A stretch of DNA of 64,000 nucleotides from Endomychus coccineus (taxonomy: Eukaryota > Arthropoda > Insecta > Coleoptera > Endomychidae). The stretch spans positions 85,041,043 through 85,105,042 of the forward strand of contig OY294068.1 in assembly GCA_958510875.1 (NCBI GenBank). The letters are read 5' to 3'. How positions within the stretch are numbered: the stretch's first letter is position 1; every line of letters starts with the position of its first letter. Positions 1 to 9,985 of the stretch are shown here, piece by piece. Both the position numbers and the translations under genes were made by a program. Below the pieces are notes generated by a model. The model worked only from the letters and a program-made list of their open reading frames with translations. It searched no databases and was not told the DNA's origin.

Positions 1-160
1 CCGCATGGGGTCGTTCGCTGAGCACACTTTCTGCGACTCCACAGCTATCCTGTTGTTTTTTTAGTTTATGTATTCCTGTCAACTTCCAACTGAACAATTG
101 TGAATGTTACATTATTATAAAATGTGTAGGACATTTTAGTTTTCATTTAAATTTTTACTT
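1..160. other. Unassigned A+T-rich sequence
   Basis: No gene or repeat is recognised here. From its position just before the 61-bp repeats and a polypurine tract it may be the 3' untranslated end of the LTR element whose LTR begins at 407. Confidence 0.3.
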
Positions 161-343
161 CTCCTTTTGAGTATCGTAATATTGGAACTGGTCAACCAAT
201 ATTTATGTGAAGACCACAAAACTCCTTTTGAGTATCGTAATATTGGGATTGGTCAACCAATATTTATGTGAGGACCACAAACCTTTTTTCAAAATCGTGA
301 TTCTGGAATTGGTCAACCAGTCTCTACGTCAACACCATTTTTT
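161..343 (+). repeat. Three 61-bp tandem repeats
   Basis: Copies start at 161, 222 and 283. Copies 1 and 2 differ at only a few bases; copy 3 is more diverged. The core shared by all is GGTCAACCA flanked by TATCGTAAT-like and GACCACAAA-like segments. They lie just upstream of a polypurine tract, where LTR retrotransposons often carry short tandem repeats in the 3' untranslated region. Confidence 0.85.
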
Positions 344-355
344 GTTATTCTCTTA

Positions 356-388
356 AAAAATTTTTGAAGCTTCACTTCAAAAATTTTT
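356..388. repeat. Perfect 14-bp inverted repeat (hairpin)
   Basis: AAAAATTTTTGAAG at 356-369 and its exact reverse complement at 375-388 are separated by a 5-base loop. It sits between the tandem repeats and the polypurine tract. Confidence 0.8.
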
Positions 389-394
389 CTCGTG

Positions 395-406
395 GTAGAG
401 GGGGAA
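395..406 (+). promoter_or_regulatory. Putative polypurine tract before an LTR
   Basis: GTAGAGGGGGAA is followed directly by TGTAAC. A purine run ending against TG is the usual plus-strand primer and LTR start of Ty3/gypsy-type elements. This implies the element body lies to the left, outside the window. Confidence 0.55.
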
Positions 407-2027
407 TGTAACGGGCTGCGTTACGTGATTATATATAGAACTCTTTAAAGAACAGAGTAGAATCCTTGTCGGCTAGGAAACTTGTCATATGATATTTAAA
501 GATATCTGCCGGTCAATAAAACATCGATTATTGATACTACCATTCCTGATGTGAGATGTCACTAAATATCGCGAAGTGGGAGGTAGAATAACGGGAGTCG
601 GAGAGAACTCATGGGGTGTTCCTTGTCTAGGTAAGTCGAGATTTCGTAATTCATTGTCGTAAAATACATTTTCTTAATTTTGCTTCCGAAATATTATTCA
701 CATCAGGCTATTTAATTTGATTTAGATTTGTTATTAAACACGTCTGGATGTACAAAGCATGATTGTGATAGTATTTTGGCGGATTTCTTATCTCGATTTG
801 CCTGGGGGGCACACCCGATCATTTTGCGGATAGCATATTTCAAAGAATATCATTTCCATCACAGCATTGATTGTTGTAACTCTTGCAGGAGAATAATCTA
901 TCGGAACGTAGGCAGGTTCTCATGATAATATTTCTGTGGTCCTTGTCAGTTTAATTCCGCATTGGCACATGCTATTTTTTTGTGATTCGTAAGAGTCGCC
1001 ATTTTGTAAATCTGATACGTAGTATTCAGAGCTGTCTTCGACTGCATCGTGCTATAAATAGTATTTGGAATTATCACAAGGTATTATTCAATTATTGCTT
1101 ATTGAATTTTTAATTATCAGGACTGCTGCGTTCGCGTGATTGTAGAGTAGAGTAATACATCAATTTGATGCAAATCAATTCAAGTTTCTAGATTTGTGCC
1201 AACTAGCAAATTCAACGTTTTGGTTATTTCCTTTCAGTCACAATTTGATTATTTTTCTTTCTATCTCATTTTTTGTATCGTTAATTCAGTCACATATTAT
1301 TTATTGTTCAAATTTAAGTAATTCTTGTAATTATATAATTCTCGCAGATTAAATTATATTTTTGTCTAAATTGATATCTCTTCAAGATATCAATTTTGTA
1401 ATAGTGTTTTACATATTGGGGAAGATAACATTATCGGAGGTGGAATCATTTGGTTATTCCGGCCGACGGTGTTACTTGTCCTTCGATCTCAAGTCAGGTA
1501 CTGTTCGTTCTTTGACATTACAGGGTTTGAACGTCTGAGGTTCCTCACCCCTTCACTCCAAGACGGTTTAGTGACTTTCCTGACAGGACCAGCTTCCAGT
1601 TCCTACGAGTTCCAAGGAGGGTAACATTTTCTTATTGAGTGACCATTATTTGGTTTTCTGATTGTGTTGTTCACCAAAATTGTATTTCGCTAAATTTTTT
1701 AGAGCCATTCGTGGTCTCTTTACTATTTAACTATCCATTCTTTCAATTAAGAAATTGAGTTAATTTTATAATTATTCACTTTAGATTCTTTATATACAAA
1801 TTGATTTAATTTTGTAATTGTTTTACTTCAAAATTCATTTTTTTATAAATTAATTCATTATAAACTGTAAATTTATTTTTGTTAAACACCAAATTCCATC
1901 TGGAATAAATCAAATTGTTAAGTTGAACTTGTATTGTTTTTCTAATTTCCATCAACTAATAAACCATCTCGTGGTGCTTGTATTCTAGGCTGTGAATTCA
2001 TTTATTTTTATATTTGTCCTTTAAGCA
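407..2027 (+). mobile_element. Putative LTR of a + strand LTR retrotransposon
   Basis: The left end TGTAAC abuts the polypurine tract. An AATAAA polyadenylation-type hexamer occurs near 516 and a strong splice-donor-like GGTAAGT near 630. The right end is uncertain. CA at 2026-2027 is followed after two bases by TGGCGCTCAAG, a possible primer-binding site; an alternative end is ATTACA at 1518-1523. Within it, a short frame at 728-925 reads DSILADFLSR, reminiscent of the RNase H/integrase linker of gypsy Pol (family pattern ADxLSR), so part of the interval may be internal sequence or chance. A second LTR copy is not in the window, so the call rests on termini only. Confidence 0.4.
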
Positions 2028-2029
2028 AT

Positions 2030-2040
2030 TGGCGCTCAAG
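2030..2040 (+). other. Possible tRNA primer-binding site
   Basis: TGGCGCTCAAG matches 9 of 11 bases of TGGCGCCCAAC, the complement of the 3' end of animal tRNA-Lys. It starts two bases after a CA dinucleotide that could end the LTR. Confidence 0.3.
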
Positions 2041-3184
2041 CAATTCACCAGTCTAGAATCACAAGGCACATTTCACTACGAGCCCTGAGATTAATTAATA
2101 CAAATTGAGCTAGTTGGGTCAATATAAACCGACCCAAGCGGGTCCGTTTCAACCAGCATGCAACCAATATTCGGGGTGTCTGGGCTATCCCCCGAGAAAA
2201 TCTTTCCGCTTGCCGGACCAAATGTCTCACATCGAACAGATATAATCTACATTCGAAAGGATATTTTTCAACTTTATTCCTCGTTCATCAGACAATTATG
2301 TTATTCGTCTGACAAGAGATCTTTTGCTTAATACCTCTACTTCAAATACTTCCAAAGATACGGAATCGTTCAACAATAGACATAGGTATCATCGTTTTCA
2401 ATACAAACTTCAAAATACGTTTGTTAAATTCCTTCTGACTATCAGAAATAGATTGTGAGTTTGATGATTTGAAGTAACTTTGGATTGTTTGCTCTATACT
2501 AACACTAATTTTTCATTTTTTTCGCGCTTCCAATTTATCCACTTCCTATTTCTCTCCTACGTAGTTGTGAGACCTCGTCGTTGGGGGGCAGTGGTTCCGA
2601 GCAGCTGTCTGGATCTGGATAATAAAACCAAGGACAGCTCAAACGGAATTTCTGTAGTCTTCCACCGAGTGCCATATGACATTGCACTTCGATGACACGG
2701 AAATTACAAGGCTGTCAGGGAACAGAGCCTGGAGGAAGATCGGTCGCGACAGCGCAACGATCCTTCCGTGGAAACCTGCTTGATACATACCAGGTTCAGT
2801 AATCAGAGGATGTGGGGGCTTGCCTCAAACGGCCGACCAATTAGATGGGAACCACATTAAAAATTCGTTCAAGACAAGTTGGAACAGCATATGCTGATGG
2901 CTGCATGGAAGAGAGCTTCTCTATCCAACTATGACTTCAGAAACAACTGAAACCAATACGAAGCATCCTTTCACAAAGGAATCCTTCTTCCTTTCATTAG
3001 GACCACCCCACAAGAAAAGAATGCGAGAAAAGAAGAAGGGAAAAGAAGAAAGGAAGAGGAGAGACGAAGAAATGCAGCACTCATGCTACTTCCACATCCC
3101 AATCTTATTCATCCTCTGCTCCTAGACGGGAAGCTCTCCGGACAAATGAGCGATACGCACACAGGTAACCAGTAGGTGGGTAAG
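2041..3184. other. No recognisable gene; possible LINE 5' region
   Basis: The most GC-rich part (about 2540-2900) is unlike the A+T-rich surroundings. A Lys/Arg/Glu-rich open frame runs at 2931-3125. Because it directly precedes a LINE endonuclease it may be the end of that LINE's ORF1, but no zinc knuckle or other domain is visible. The open frame at 2045-2230 on the - strand shows nothing. Confidence 0.3.
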
Positions 3185-3565
3185 ATGGCGAGCATAGATA
3201 TCGCCCAGGTGAATATTCAACACGCCAAGGGTGCCTCGCGATGTTTTCGAAATTTTCACCAAGGATCGCCTAAGGGTTGGCTGATCCAAGAACCTTGTGT
3301 CTACAGGAATCGAGATTTGAAAGTAATATATCACTCTAGTGATATCAAATTCAGAACATGTATCATTGTAAGAAGAAATATTAATTATTCTTGTCTTTCC
3401 GGAGGGAGGATCTGCCACCACTTCCAGGATGTAAGACTAATATCCACAACATGATTTGAGGCAGCATGGACACTAAACAGAGAGGTGATTAATTTTTAGA
3501 ATATATTTTTGAAGATAACCTTATTGTACATAAGATGACAAATACTCCCACGTTTGTAACAAGGG
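3185..3565 (+). pseudogene. LINE A, part 1: N-terminal endonuclease of an R1-like non-LTR retrotransposon
   Basis: Translation from 3185 reads like the start of the APE-type endonuclease of R1-group LINE ORF2: an opening segment with VNIQHAKGA (family form QINLQHSKAA), then WLIQEPCVYRNR (family IQEPWV). These are the first metal-binding and nucleophile-positioning segments of a domain that nicks target DNA. About 180 bases expected after the NIQH motif are missing. Stops and a frameshift follow, after which a frame reading EDNLIVHK and TPTFVTR (family pattern PTFVTR before VxDIT) reaches 3565. There the gene is broken by LINE B and resumes at 4917. It is a decayed, non-functional copy. Confidence 0.7.
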
Positions 3566-3608
3566 TAATAATAATAATAATAATGATGATAATAATAATA
3601 ATAATAAT
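3566..3608 (-). repeat. ATT-repeat 3' tail of LINE B
   Basis: On the + strand this is TAA/ATA repeats with two GAT interruptions. On the - strand it is a run of ATT units just after ACAATAAAAA, i.e. a polyadenylation-type signal plus a simple-repeat tail rather than poly(A). Confidence 0.85.
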
Positions 3609-4916
3609 TTTTATTGTCCATAAGACCGATGATAACATGGTATAAGACACGTCAAGAATATACAAGTATGTAAGTAAACAGATAATTAAAAATTAAATGG
3701 ATGAATGAACACTATTTTGGTACAACAAATAAGACCGAAGAGGAAAACAAAAAAGGAAAAATGATGCAAAGGACTACAAAGATAATACTTCATGTGGAAA
3801 GCATTATTATATTAAGTTCGAAAAGTAACAAATAATAATTACGATTATAGCCCAATATCTACTATACTTATTTATGAATATTAAATTAGGAAATTAAAGG
3901 AATTGAGCAAAACTTTATGGATCATCTGTTATTATAGATGCCAAGTACTCAGAAGCACTGTAAAATACATGCTCTTGCAAAAGTTTATGAACTCCCTTCT
4001 TAAATTGATTCAAGTTAGCATTATCTTCCAGCGACTGCGGAAGCTTTTCGGACATCTTTATGCCCATATATCGTGGACTTTCTTCATACAAAGACATCTT
4101 ATGCTGAGGTATCAACAGGTCTGCTCGACCTCTAGTAGGATAAGTATGATTGAAATCATTGCGGGGAAAAGATCCAACATTTATTTTGACATATATCAGA
4201 AGTTGCTTTATATGTAATGAAAGGGGTAGTAATTGCAATTCTCGGAAGAATTTTCTACATAAGGCTCTTACATTTGCTCCTACCATACATCTTACTGCAA
4301 GCTTCGGCATCAGGAAGACTCGTTCCGATTTAGATGCAGATCCCCAAAATATAATGCCATAAGACATCTTGGATAGAACTGTGCACAATAATAGAATAGT
4401 AGTATGCATCTACTTGTAAGACTGTGCAACCTCCTCAAAGCATAGCACATAGTTAATAATTTGCTACATAACATGTCTGACAATTTCTAAAAGGTAACTC
4501 TCATCGTAGTTTATTGCACGAGGTGTAAAATAAATGAAAACTGTGTTTGAAGTATTCAGAATGAGTTGAGTCGCAGCAAACCGTTCTACGCAGGCATTCA
4601 GACTATTTTGGGTATTTTTCACCAGCACGCGTGTGTCAGATGCATTGCTTAACATTGAATTATCATCCGCAAACATCGTTAGAATCCCTTGCTTCAGTAC
4701 CATTGGCAAATCATTAACAAATAACAAGAAAAAGAAGGACCAAGTACAGGCCCTTGAGGTACACCATTCACAACCTTCAATCGGTTTGATTTTATAACAT
4801 CAGTATCAATAACCTCATAACGATCAGACAAATATGATGATATCCACTCATAAAACTTCCCCCTAAATCCATATCCAGATTATTCAGCAAGGAGTAGACT
4901 TTGATCAACAAGGTCA
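3566..4916 (-). mobile_element. LINE B: 5'-truncated Jockey-type LINE inserted in LINE A
   Basis: On the - strand the insertion begins inside the reverse transcriptase at PFDLVDQS (family KAFDLVDH), so it is 5' truncated. It then shows FRGKFYEWISSYLS, VNGVPQGPVLGP and the catalytic box as FADD (4464-4727). A long C-terminal frame at 3915-4409 reads SYGIIFWG, TRGRADLLIPQHKMSLYE and SPRYMGIKM, typical of the Jockey/CR1-like ORF2 C-terminus. A frameshift lies near 4728 and another separates the two frames. The 3' untranslated region holds AATAAA and ends in an ATT-repeat tail. It retains both RT catalytic aspartates but cannot encode a full protein. Confidence 0.8.
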
Positions 4917-4921
4917 AAGGG
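4917..4921. repeat. Target-site duplication of LINE B (AAGGG)
   Basis: AAGGG at 3561-3565 recurs at 4917-4921 on the two sides of LINE B. Reading across one copy gives VTREEVSDIT in a single frame, which is the uninterrupted endonuclease of LINE A. Confidence 0.75.
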
Positions 4922-5903
4922 AAGAAGTATCAGATATCACAGTGAGTGCATCACCGGGCCTGAAAGATCTAGTTGGAAACTGGAGAGTATCGAGTGAACC
5001 TTCTCTATTAGACCACAGAATAATTGTCTTTAGGTTAGAGACTGACCCTCCTGAGCCAATCCTCAGAAGGAATCTTAGAAAACGGAATGGGGAAAATACA
5101 GCACCAATATGAAGGCAAATTTATCACTCATAAAGAAATGGAGGGCTAGACCCCCTCTATAACTGGAAAATGATCTCGAAGGAATGAATGAGGCAATACT
5201 ATGCGTACGAATCGAGCTGCCCTCATACAACGAAACGAAAATTGCCAGGACTTGGTGACTTGGTGGAATAGTTATCTGGCAACACTGAGATTCTGAATAC
5301 GGTACCTCTTTAACAGACTCAAGTGTGAAGGAGATTGGCAGACATATACCTAGAAACTCATCACCTACTATAGAGAAGTAAGGAAGGCTAAGAAAAATAG
5401 TTTCCGAAAATTCTGTGAGGATATTGACTCCACACCTGCTGCGGTAAGACTGCATAAAACCATGGCAAAAGGCAGAGTCGATACCGCAATGGAACTGGAG
5501 AAACCAGATGGTAGCTATACAGGAAGTCAGAAAGAAAGAGCCCAGCTCTTACTAGACACTCACTTTGCTGGGAGCGAACCTAATAATAATATACGGCAAA
5601 CACCCACACAGTATAAGAGACTCACCAAACGATGACCAGACACATAATCAGCATTAGTAGGATGAGATGGGCGATGAAAACCTTCCAACCATTCAAATAA
5701 ATCAATAAAAACAGGATTTGATGGAATCTTCCCCGCCCTTCTCCAGCAAGAGCAAGGGGGAGTTCTACCATTCATACTAAACGTCAGTCGAAGTAGTTTG
5801 GGACTAGATTATATACCGAAGATACGTAGAAGGCGGGAAAAAGTGACATAACACAACTAAGATACTTGTCTGACATCGTTCGTCCTTAAAAAGGTGGAGA
5901 AAG
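4917..5903 (+). pseudogene. LINE A, part 2: C-terminal endonuclease and N-terminal RT
   Basis: The frame resumes with EEVSDITVSAS, then WRVSSEPSLLDHRIIVF. That SLLDHR is the SDH catalytic motif of APE endonucleases (S, D, H retained, with L for one position). After a linker resembling R1-type ORF2 (KKNSFRKFCEDID, EKPDGSYTGS, LLLDTHFAG) the RT start appears as FDGIFPALLQQ (family PGLDGIYPALLQ) and, after frameshifts, LTSFVLKKVEK (family ISLTSFLLKTLEK). It stops there: the catalytic RT core and 3' end are missing. Several stops are present near 5160, 5290 and 5640. The + orientation and continuity with part 1 show one element. Confidence 0.75.
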
Positions 5904-6639
5904 CAAGTATTCAAATTCTGTTTCCGAAATTTAGTATTTTACCGAGCCTAATCTGTAGGGTGTATTGAACTATGTTATGCTTGATTGGAAGATTTTAATC
6001 TGTATTTTCCATAAATGACTCAAAATATCTTGATAATTTTGTAAAGCCATACGGTATCCAATCATTAAGATTGGATTGGGGGACCACGTGAATAGGTGAT
6101 GTGACTGATGATTAAGCAGGTTGACAAATATCGTATTCAAATTCTATTTTCGCAATTTATGATTTAACTGGGCTTCATCTGCGGGGATCGGCAATATTTT
6201 CCACATGTAATGAATGTATTGAACTATGTTATGCTTGATTGTAAAATTATAATACGGTTCTTACATCAACGACGGGAAAATCCCTCAATAGTTTCATAAA
6301 TTGGTTTTCTTATGGAAAAATCTCAGTTAAGAATTTGTAGAGATGATGATAATTCAATTAATTGGAAATTTATTAACTGAATCTAAAAATTTTTAATTTT
6401 TAATATATACCATTAAATTGAATTTGGATAGGAAATCAGCTCTCATTATCCGTTTATCAACAGATCCAATAATCATGAATGGAAAAATAAAATCTCGTCT
6501 TGGATTCAAACGCATTCTCTATAATTTCAAACTAAAAATTACAATGTTTGATTCGTTCGCTGCTGATAGATTATTACAATCAGATATTTTTATGTTCTCA
6601 ATTGAAGAAAACTAGAAACATCCACCACCAGTATTAACT
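5904..6639. repeat. Imperfect direct repeat pair in A+T-rich filler
   Basis: A segment from 5907 to about 6000 (starting GTATTCAAATTCTG, ending in TATTGAACTATGTTATGC plus flank) recurs from 6133 to about 6258 with an extra ~35-base insertion and scattered changes. Nothing coding is recognised; the short frame at 6418-6615 looks accidental. Confidence 0.6.
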
Positions 6640-7430
6640 AAAAAATTTTAATCATTATAATAATCTCAAATAAACCGATGACGAGTTAATGGAAATTTTA
6701 CACTAGTCGTGGTAATGCTTGATTTCTTCAGTTCTCAATTGCAGTAATTTGATTAGAAAATGAATTGGGTATCTTGCTGAATAAACCATACTCCAAGGTG
6801 GGTCAACCAGAAAAATGATAATTTTAATGACTGACCGAGAAATAACTCAGCATTTCATCATATTTATCCATTGGAATAGCAGCAATACAATAACATATCG
6901 TTTGAAAGAATGTCACATTGTAATCTAGTCCAAGTATTAGTTTTTCTTCAATAAATTCCATGACAATCTGGGCTATGGTACTTGATATTGGAGAGCCCAT
7001 TGCACAACCATCTAATTGTTTATAATAGTTAATAGTTATCTTTATACTGTAAAATGCATCTATAGTAGTTACATTGATGAATTTGTGTATTATTTCATTT
7101 CATCCTATTTATTTGGAATTACTTGTGTAATATTCGTATATAAAATATGGCATTTAATGATATTAAGATATAGTTTTTTGGTATCATAATTTTGTCAATG
7201 AATTCTTTGAAAACTCAAGAATCTTTGATGTGGAAGTCATTTTTGTAAACTATGTTTTTCAATACGTTAAATGAGTATTTAGCCATTTCATGAAAAGGAG
7301 ATATTGGTATATCAAGTCTATGAATTTTGCTCATCCACCAAAAATATTTAAATATGGGTAATAAACATGAAATAAATGTTATCTTGAATATAGGGAGAAC
7401 AATGATTTCATCTCGAACTGCTTATAATTA
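6640..7430 (-). pseudogene. Penelope-like element reverse transcriptase relic
   Basis: On the - strand, reading down from 7430, the translation shows KIHRLDIPISP (family PKIHKxGIPLRPI), then NVLKNIVYKNDFHIKDS, EFIDKIMIPKNY and, past a break, NYYKQLDGCAMGSPISS with TIAQIVMEFIEEKL. These are characteristic RT segments of Penelope-like retroelements (K-Q-x-D/G-x-x-M-G-S-P-x-S). The following catalytic YVDD box has decayed to a sequence reading TICYC before IAAIPMDKYDEML. Stops and frameshifts occur near 7240 and 7090 and after 6835. No GIY-YIG endonuclease is visible on this copy. Confidence 0.75.
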
Positions 7431-8708
7431 ATGAGAAAGAATTGTGATCGGTATAAAATATTTATACAGGATTGAATTATTTGAAATACATGTGTGCGCG
7501 TTCGTTTGGGTGTACATGCGTAAAAACGATGGAGACGATTACGCCGTTCCTATTGTTCGTATGTATTTGAAAACTTGTAATTTGCTCAAAATTTGTATAT
7601 ATAAACTGTATCGTTTTTCGGCGCGGTGGCCTCGTTTCAAGTGGTATCTTTGAGATTTATAATCAGTTTTACAAATGATATAGTATTTTATTGAAACATA
7701 ATGAAAACAGTGATTTTCTAGTTGCAACGAAGCTTAAAATTTGATATATCGTTTTTTTTTAGTCAAACAGATAGTACGGGAATAACACGTAACCTACGGT
7801 TAAACAGCATTATTTCAACAGAAATGCTTGGACTTCGAATGTGCATTCTGTGGTATATTCATGATAGTGAATGTGCAGTGACTTTTCTGAACCTTCGTAA
7901 TTCCAAATAAGTGTAATTATTTCAATAAATGAAACGCGCATAGCGGATCCATACTCATATTTCCAAATTTGCATTCATACCGAATGACTTATGTTGAAAA
8001 AAACGGGGATATAGTAAATAAACACATCAATGTTTGAACAACTTTATATGTAAAAACTGCGTACAACCAAAAAAAAATCCAATAATACTACTTTCTCAGC
8101 AGCAGAGGAATTACCTGAGTATCATGATCGCGAATTTTAGTATTGATAAATAGCGTCACTGTGATGCATTTTTCGGGAAAAAGGTCACAGTACAAAATAA
8201 GGATTTGGTGGAACGGATTTGACCAGAACCTCGAACAACATATAAAAGACAGCGGATGGAGATGAGGATATATAAAAATTGAAATCTAGCGCCCGAGGAA
8301 TAAAAGTGAGTTTCGTAGTAAGCAGTTTGGCGCAAAAGTGACAAGGCTCGTCATAGGGTATCAGTGAAATTTCGAAGTGGAATGTATGTTGTTATTTCTA
8401 ATTTATTCATATTGAATCATAACTTTGATAATTCAGTTTTCTCTGATTATAATTCAATGAGTTGTATACAATGGTGAGGTGAGGTTGACAACTCAAGATT
8501 AGCTGTCCGCGGAAGTCTACTATTCAAGCTATTTTCTGGTTGTAAATATATATTACACTCAAATTCAATGTGCGAGAGTAACATTCTGAGATTCAAGTGA
8601 CGTTATCGATATGACGCCACATTCTATTTTATGAGTTCACTCTGTGGCAAGTTTTGTTAGTCCATGTAACAAAAGGTGTTAGTATAAAACAATGTTTTAT
8701 TAAAGTAT
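7431..8708. other. No recognisable gene
   Basis: A+T-rich with short open frames at 7444-7653, 7722-7910 and 8156-8344 that lack domains, repeats or family resemblance. Nothing else seen. Confidence 0.5.
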
Positions 8709-9472
8709 TTATTTCTGACCGAGATATTAGAAGCCTATATCGTCATAGTTACGCTATCAATAATGAGGGTCATAGCTCCCTTGGGACATTATAGATTCTA
8801 TAATTCCCTCTACCTTTCACTAGTAAAAATAAAATAAGAAAAGCTAATATATATATATTTAGAAATCTGATGACATCTTTAGGACTGTTTCGGCTTATAA
8901 CTCTTACTCTTCCGTTTAAAAAAACCCTCTAGTTCATTGAACTTGGTGATATCTCGTTTCTCATGTATAGTCACCATCGATTTTAGCATTGATTCTTTAG
9001 GCCATAAAGAATTCGGATCATACGTTTCTGACTGTAACGAATAAACACAATTACTATTAAATCTACCGAAAAACATAGGAAATTCCTTACCAGTTCTTGA
9101 AAATATGCCAGAAATACAGTTTCAGTGGCATCTTTTGACATAACATTTTTCCGTGTCAGCCACTCCAGATATATTTTATATTCTTTTCTGTATACGGCTT
9201 CACTCTTCGATGGGAATAATGATTCTCTTGCTTTTTGAGCATTTTTCAAAATATCCTCCATTATATTTGGGATAGAAAACACGTTTTTAACGCACACACA
9301 ACACTTGATAATAAAGCTTTGTTTGTAAACAAGTAACATAGCAACAACCTAGCAACAACAAAACTCATGTAATCAACGGTACCTGATTCAAATACAGCGG
9401 GAAGGTAATGAATTGGTGCATTTATTCCGTTTTAAAAATGAACAAAATTTTATTGGAATCGGTCAGAAATAA
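8709..9472. repeat. 14-bp inverted repeats bracketing the recombinase-like relic
   Basis: TTATTTCTGACCGA at 8709-8722 and its exact reverse complement at 9459-9472 bracket the gene below. The sequence outside them is not clearly inverted, so these may be short terminal repeats of a mobile unit or coincidence. Confidence 0.35.
8855..9261 (-). pseudogene. KIAA1958/Crypton-like tyrosine-recombinase N-terminal domain, two exons
   Basis: Exon 1 runs from ATG at 9261 to 9091 (57 codons: starts MEDILKNAQKARESLFPSKS, contains KIYLEWLTRKNV and LAYFQEL). A phase-0 intron of 59 bp (9090-9032) begins GTAAGG and ends TTACAG. Exon 2 (9031 down) reads SETYDPNSLWPKESMLKS and FKRKSKSYKPKQS. This matches my memory of the SAM-like core-binding N-terminus of phage-integrase-type tyrosine recombinases found in multicopy insect proteins (family forms YSPSTLWxxYSMLRS and YxPKKSKVL). 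The frame stops at 8879; a one-base shift would continue as KDVIRFLN, so a small indel has probably broken it. The catalytic C-terminal domain (R..HxxR..Y) is absent. It could be a Crypton relic or a domesticated paralogue fragment. Confidence 0.55.
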
Positions 9473-9985
9473 AATTATCTATGTACCACGGAAATTAATG
9501 AGCCTTAATAACCTCAGGCAATTGCTGTCCCGAGGGCCTCTGGCCCGCAAACTTTGCCATCGGTAATTAAGGCCCTTATAATTCCCTTGATACATAAATA
9601 ACTATAATAATTTCGAAAGTCAACCTGACACCGGTATGAAACATAGAGCTGTAAACTACATAGCACAGACCATTTGGATGAAATTTCAATGTAACATAGA
9701 GTATAAATTAACGTCTTCCATTGCCTGTGTCTTGATCATTTCTGGTATATTTTCTGTTCCCACAATCATACATCTGATCCGAAGAAGGGTACGAAAAATG
9801 TTGATAAAAGTTAGGGAAGTGAGTGATCAATTGATCACAATAAATATTACTCACCTACTGAATCGCTTAATTGAGTAACATATTTAATGAAAAAGTACTG
9901 AGTTGACATGAACAGGCCAGTGAGATGGTAATCAAATAAATTAATAAGGTGACTTAGGAATATCTCATAATTTACTGAAATATTT
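9262..9985. other. No recognisable gene
   Basis: Contains the short frame 9636-9878 with one hydrophobic stretch but no family resemblance. A GC-richer patch near 9510-9580 (TGTCCCGAGGGCC region) stands out locally; no function assigned. Confidence 0.4.

Noticed and set aside
161..343. 61-bp repeats considered as a CRISPR or promoter array
   Set aside because: Head-to-tail copies without spacers, next to a polypurine tract; better explained as retrotransposon 3' region repeats.
728..925. Open frame with DSILADFLSRF considered as a gypsy RNase H/integrase linker
   Set aside because: Only about ten residues resemble the family and no flanking RNase H or integrase motif is readable, so it was not annotated as a gene.
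3566..3608. The ATT/TAA run as an independent microsatellite
   Set aside because: It sits exactly at the 3' end of LINE B after an AATAAA and next to the target duplication, so it is the element's tail.
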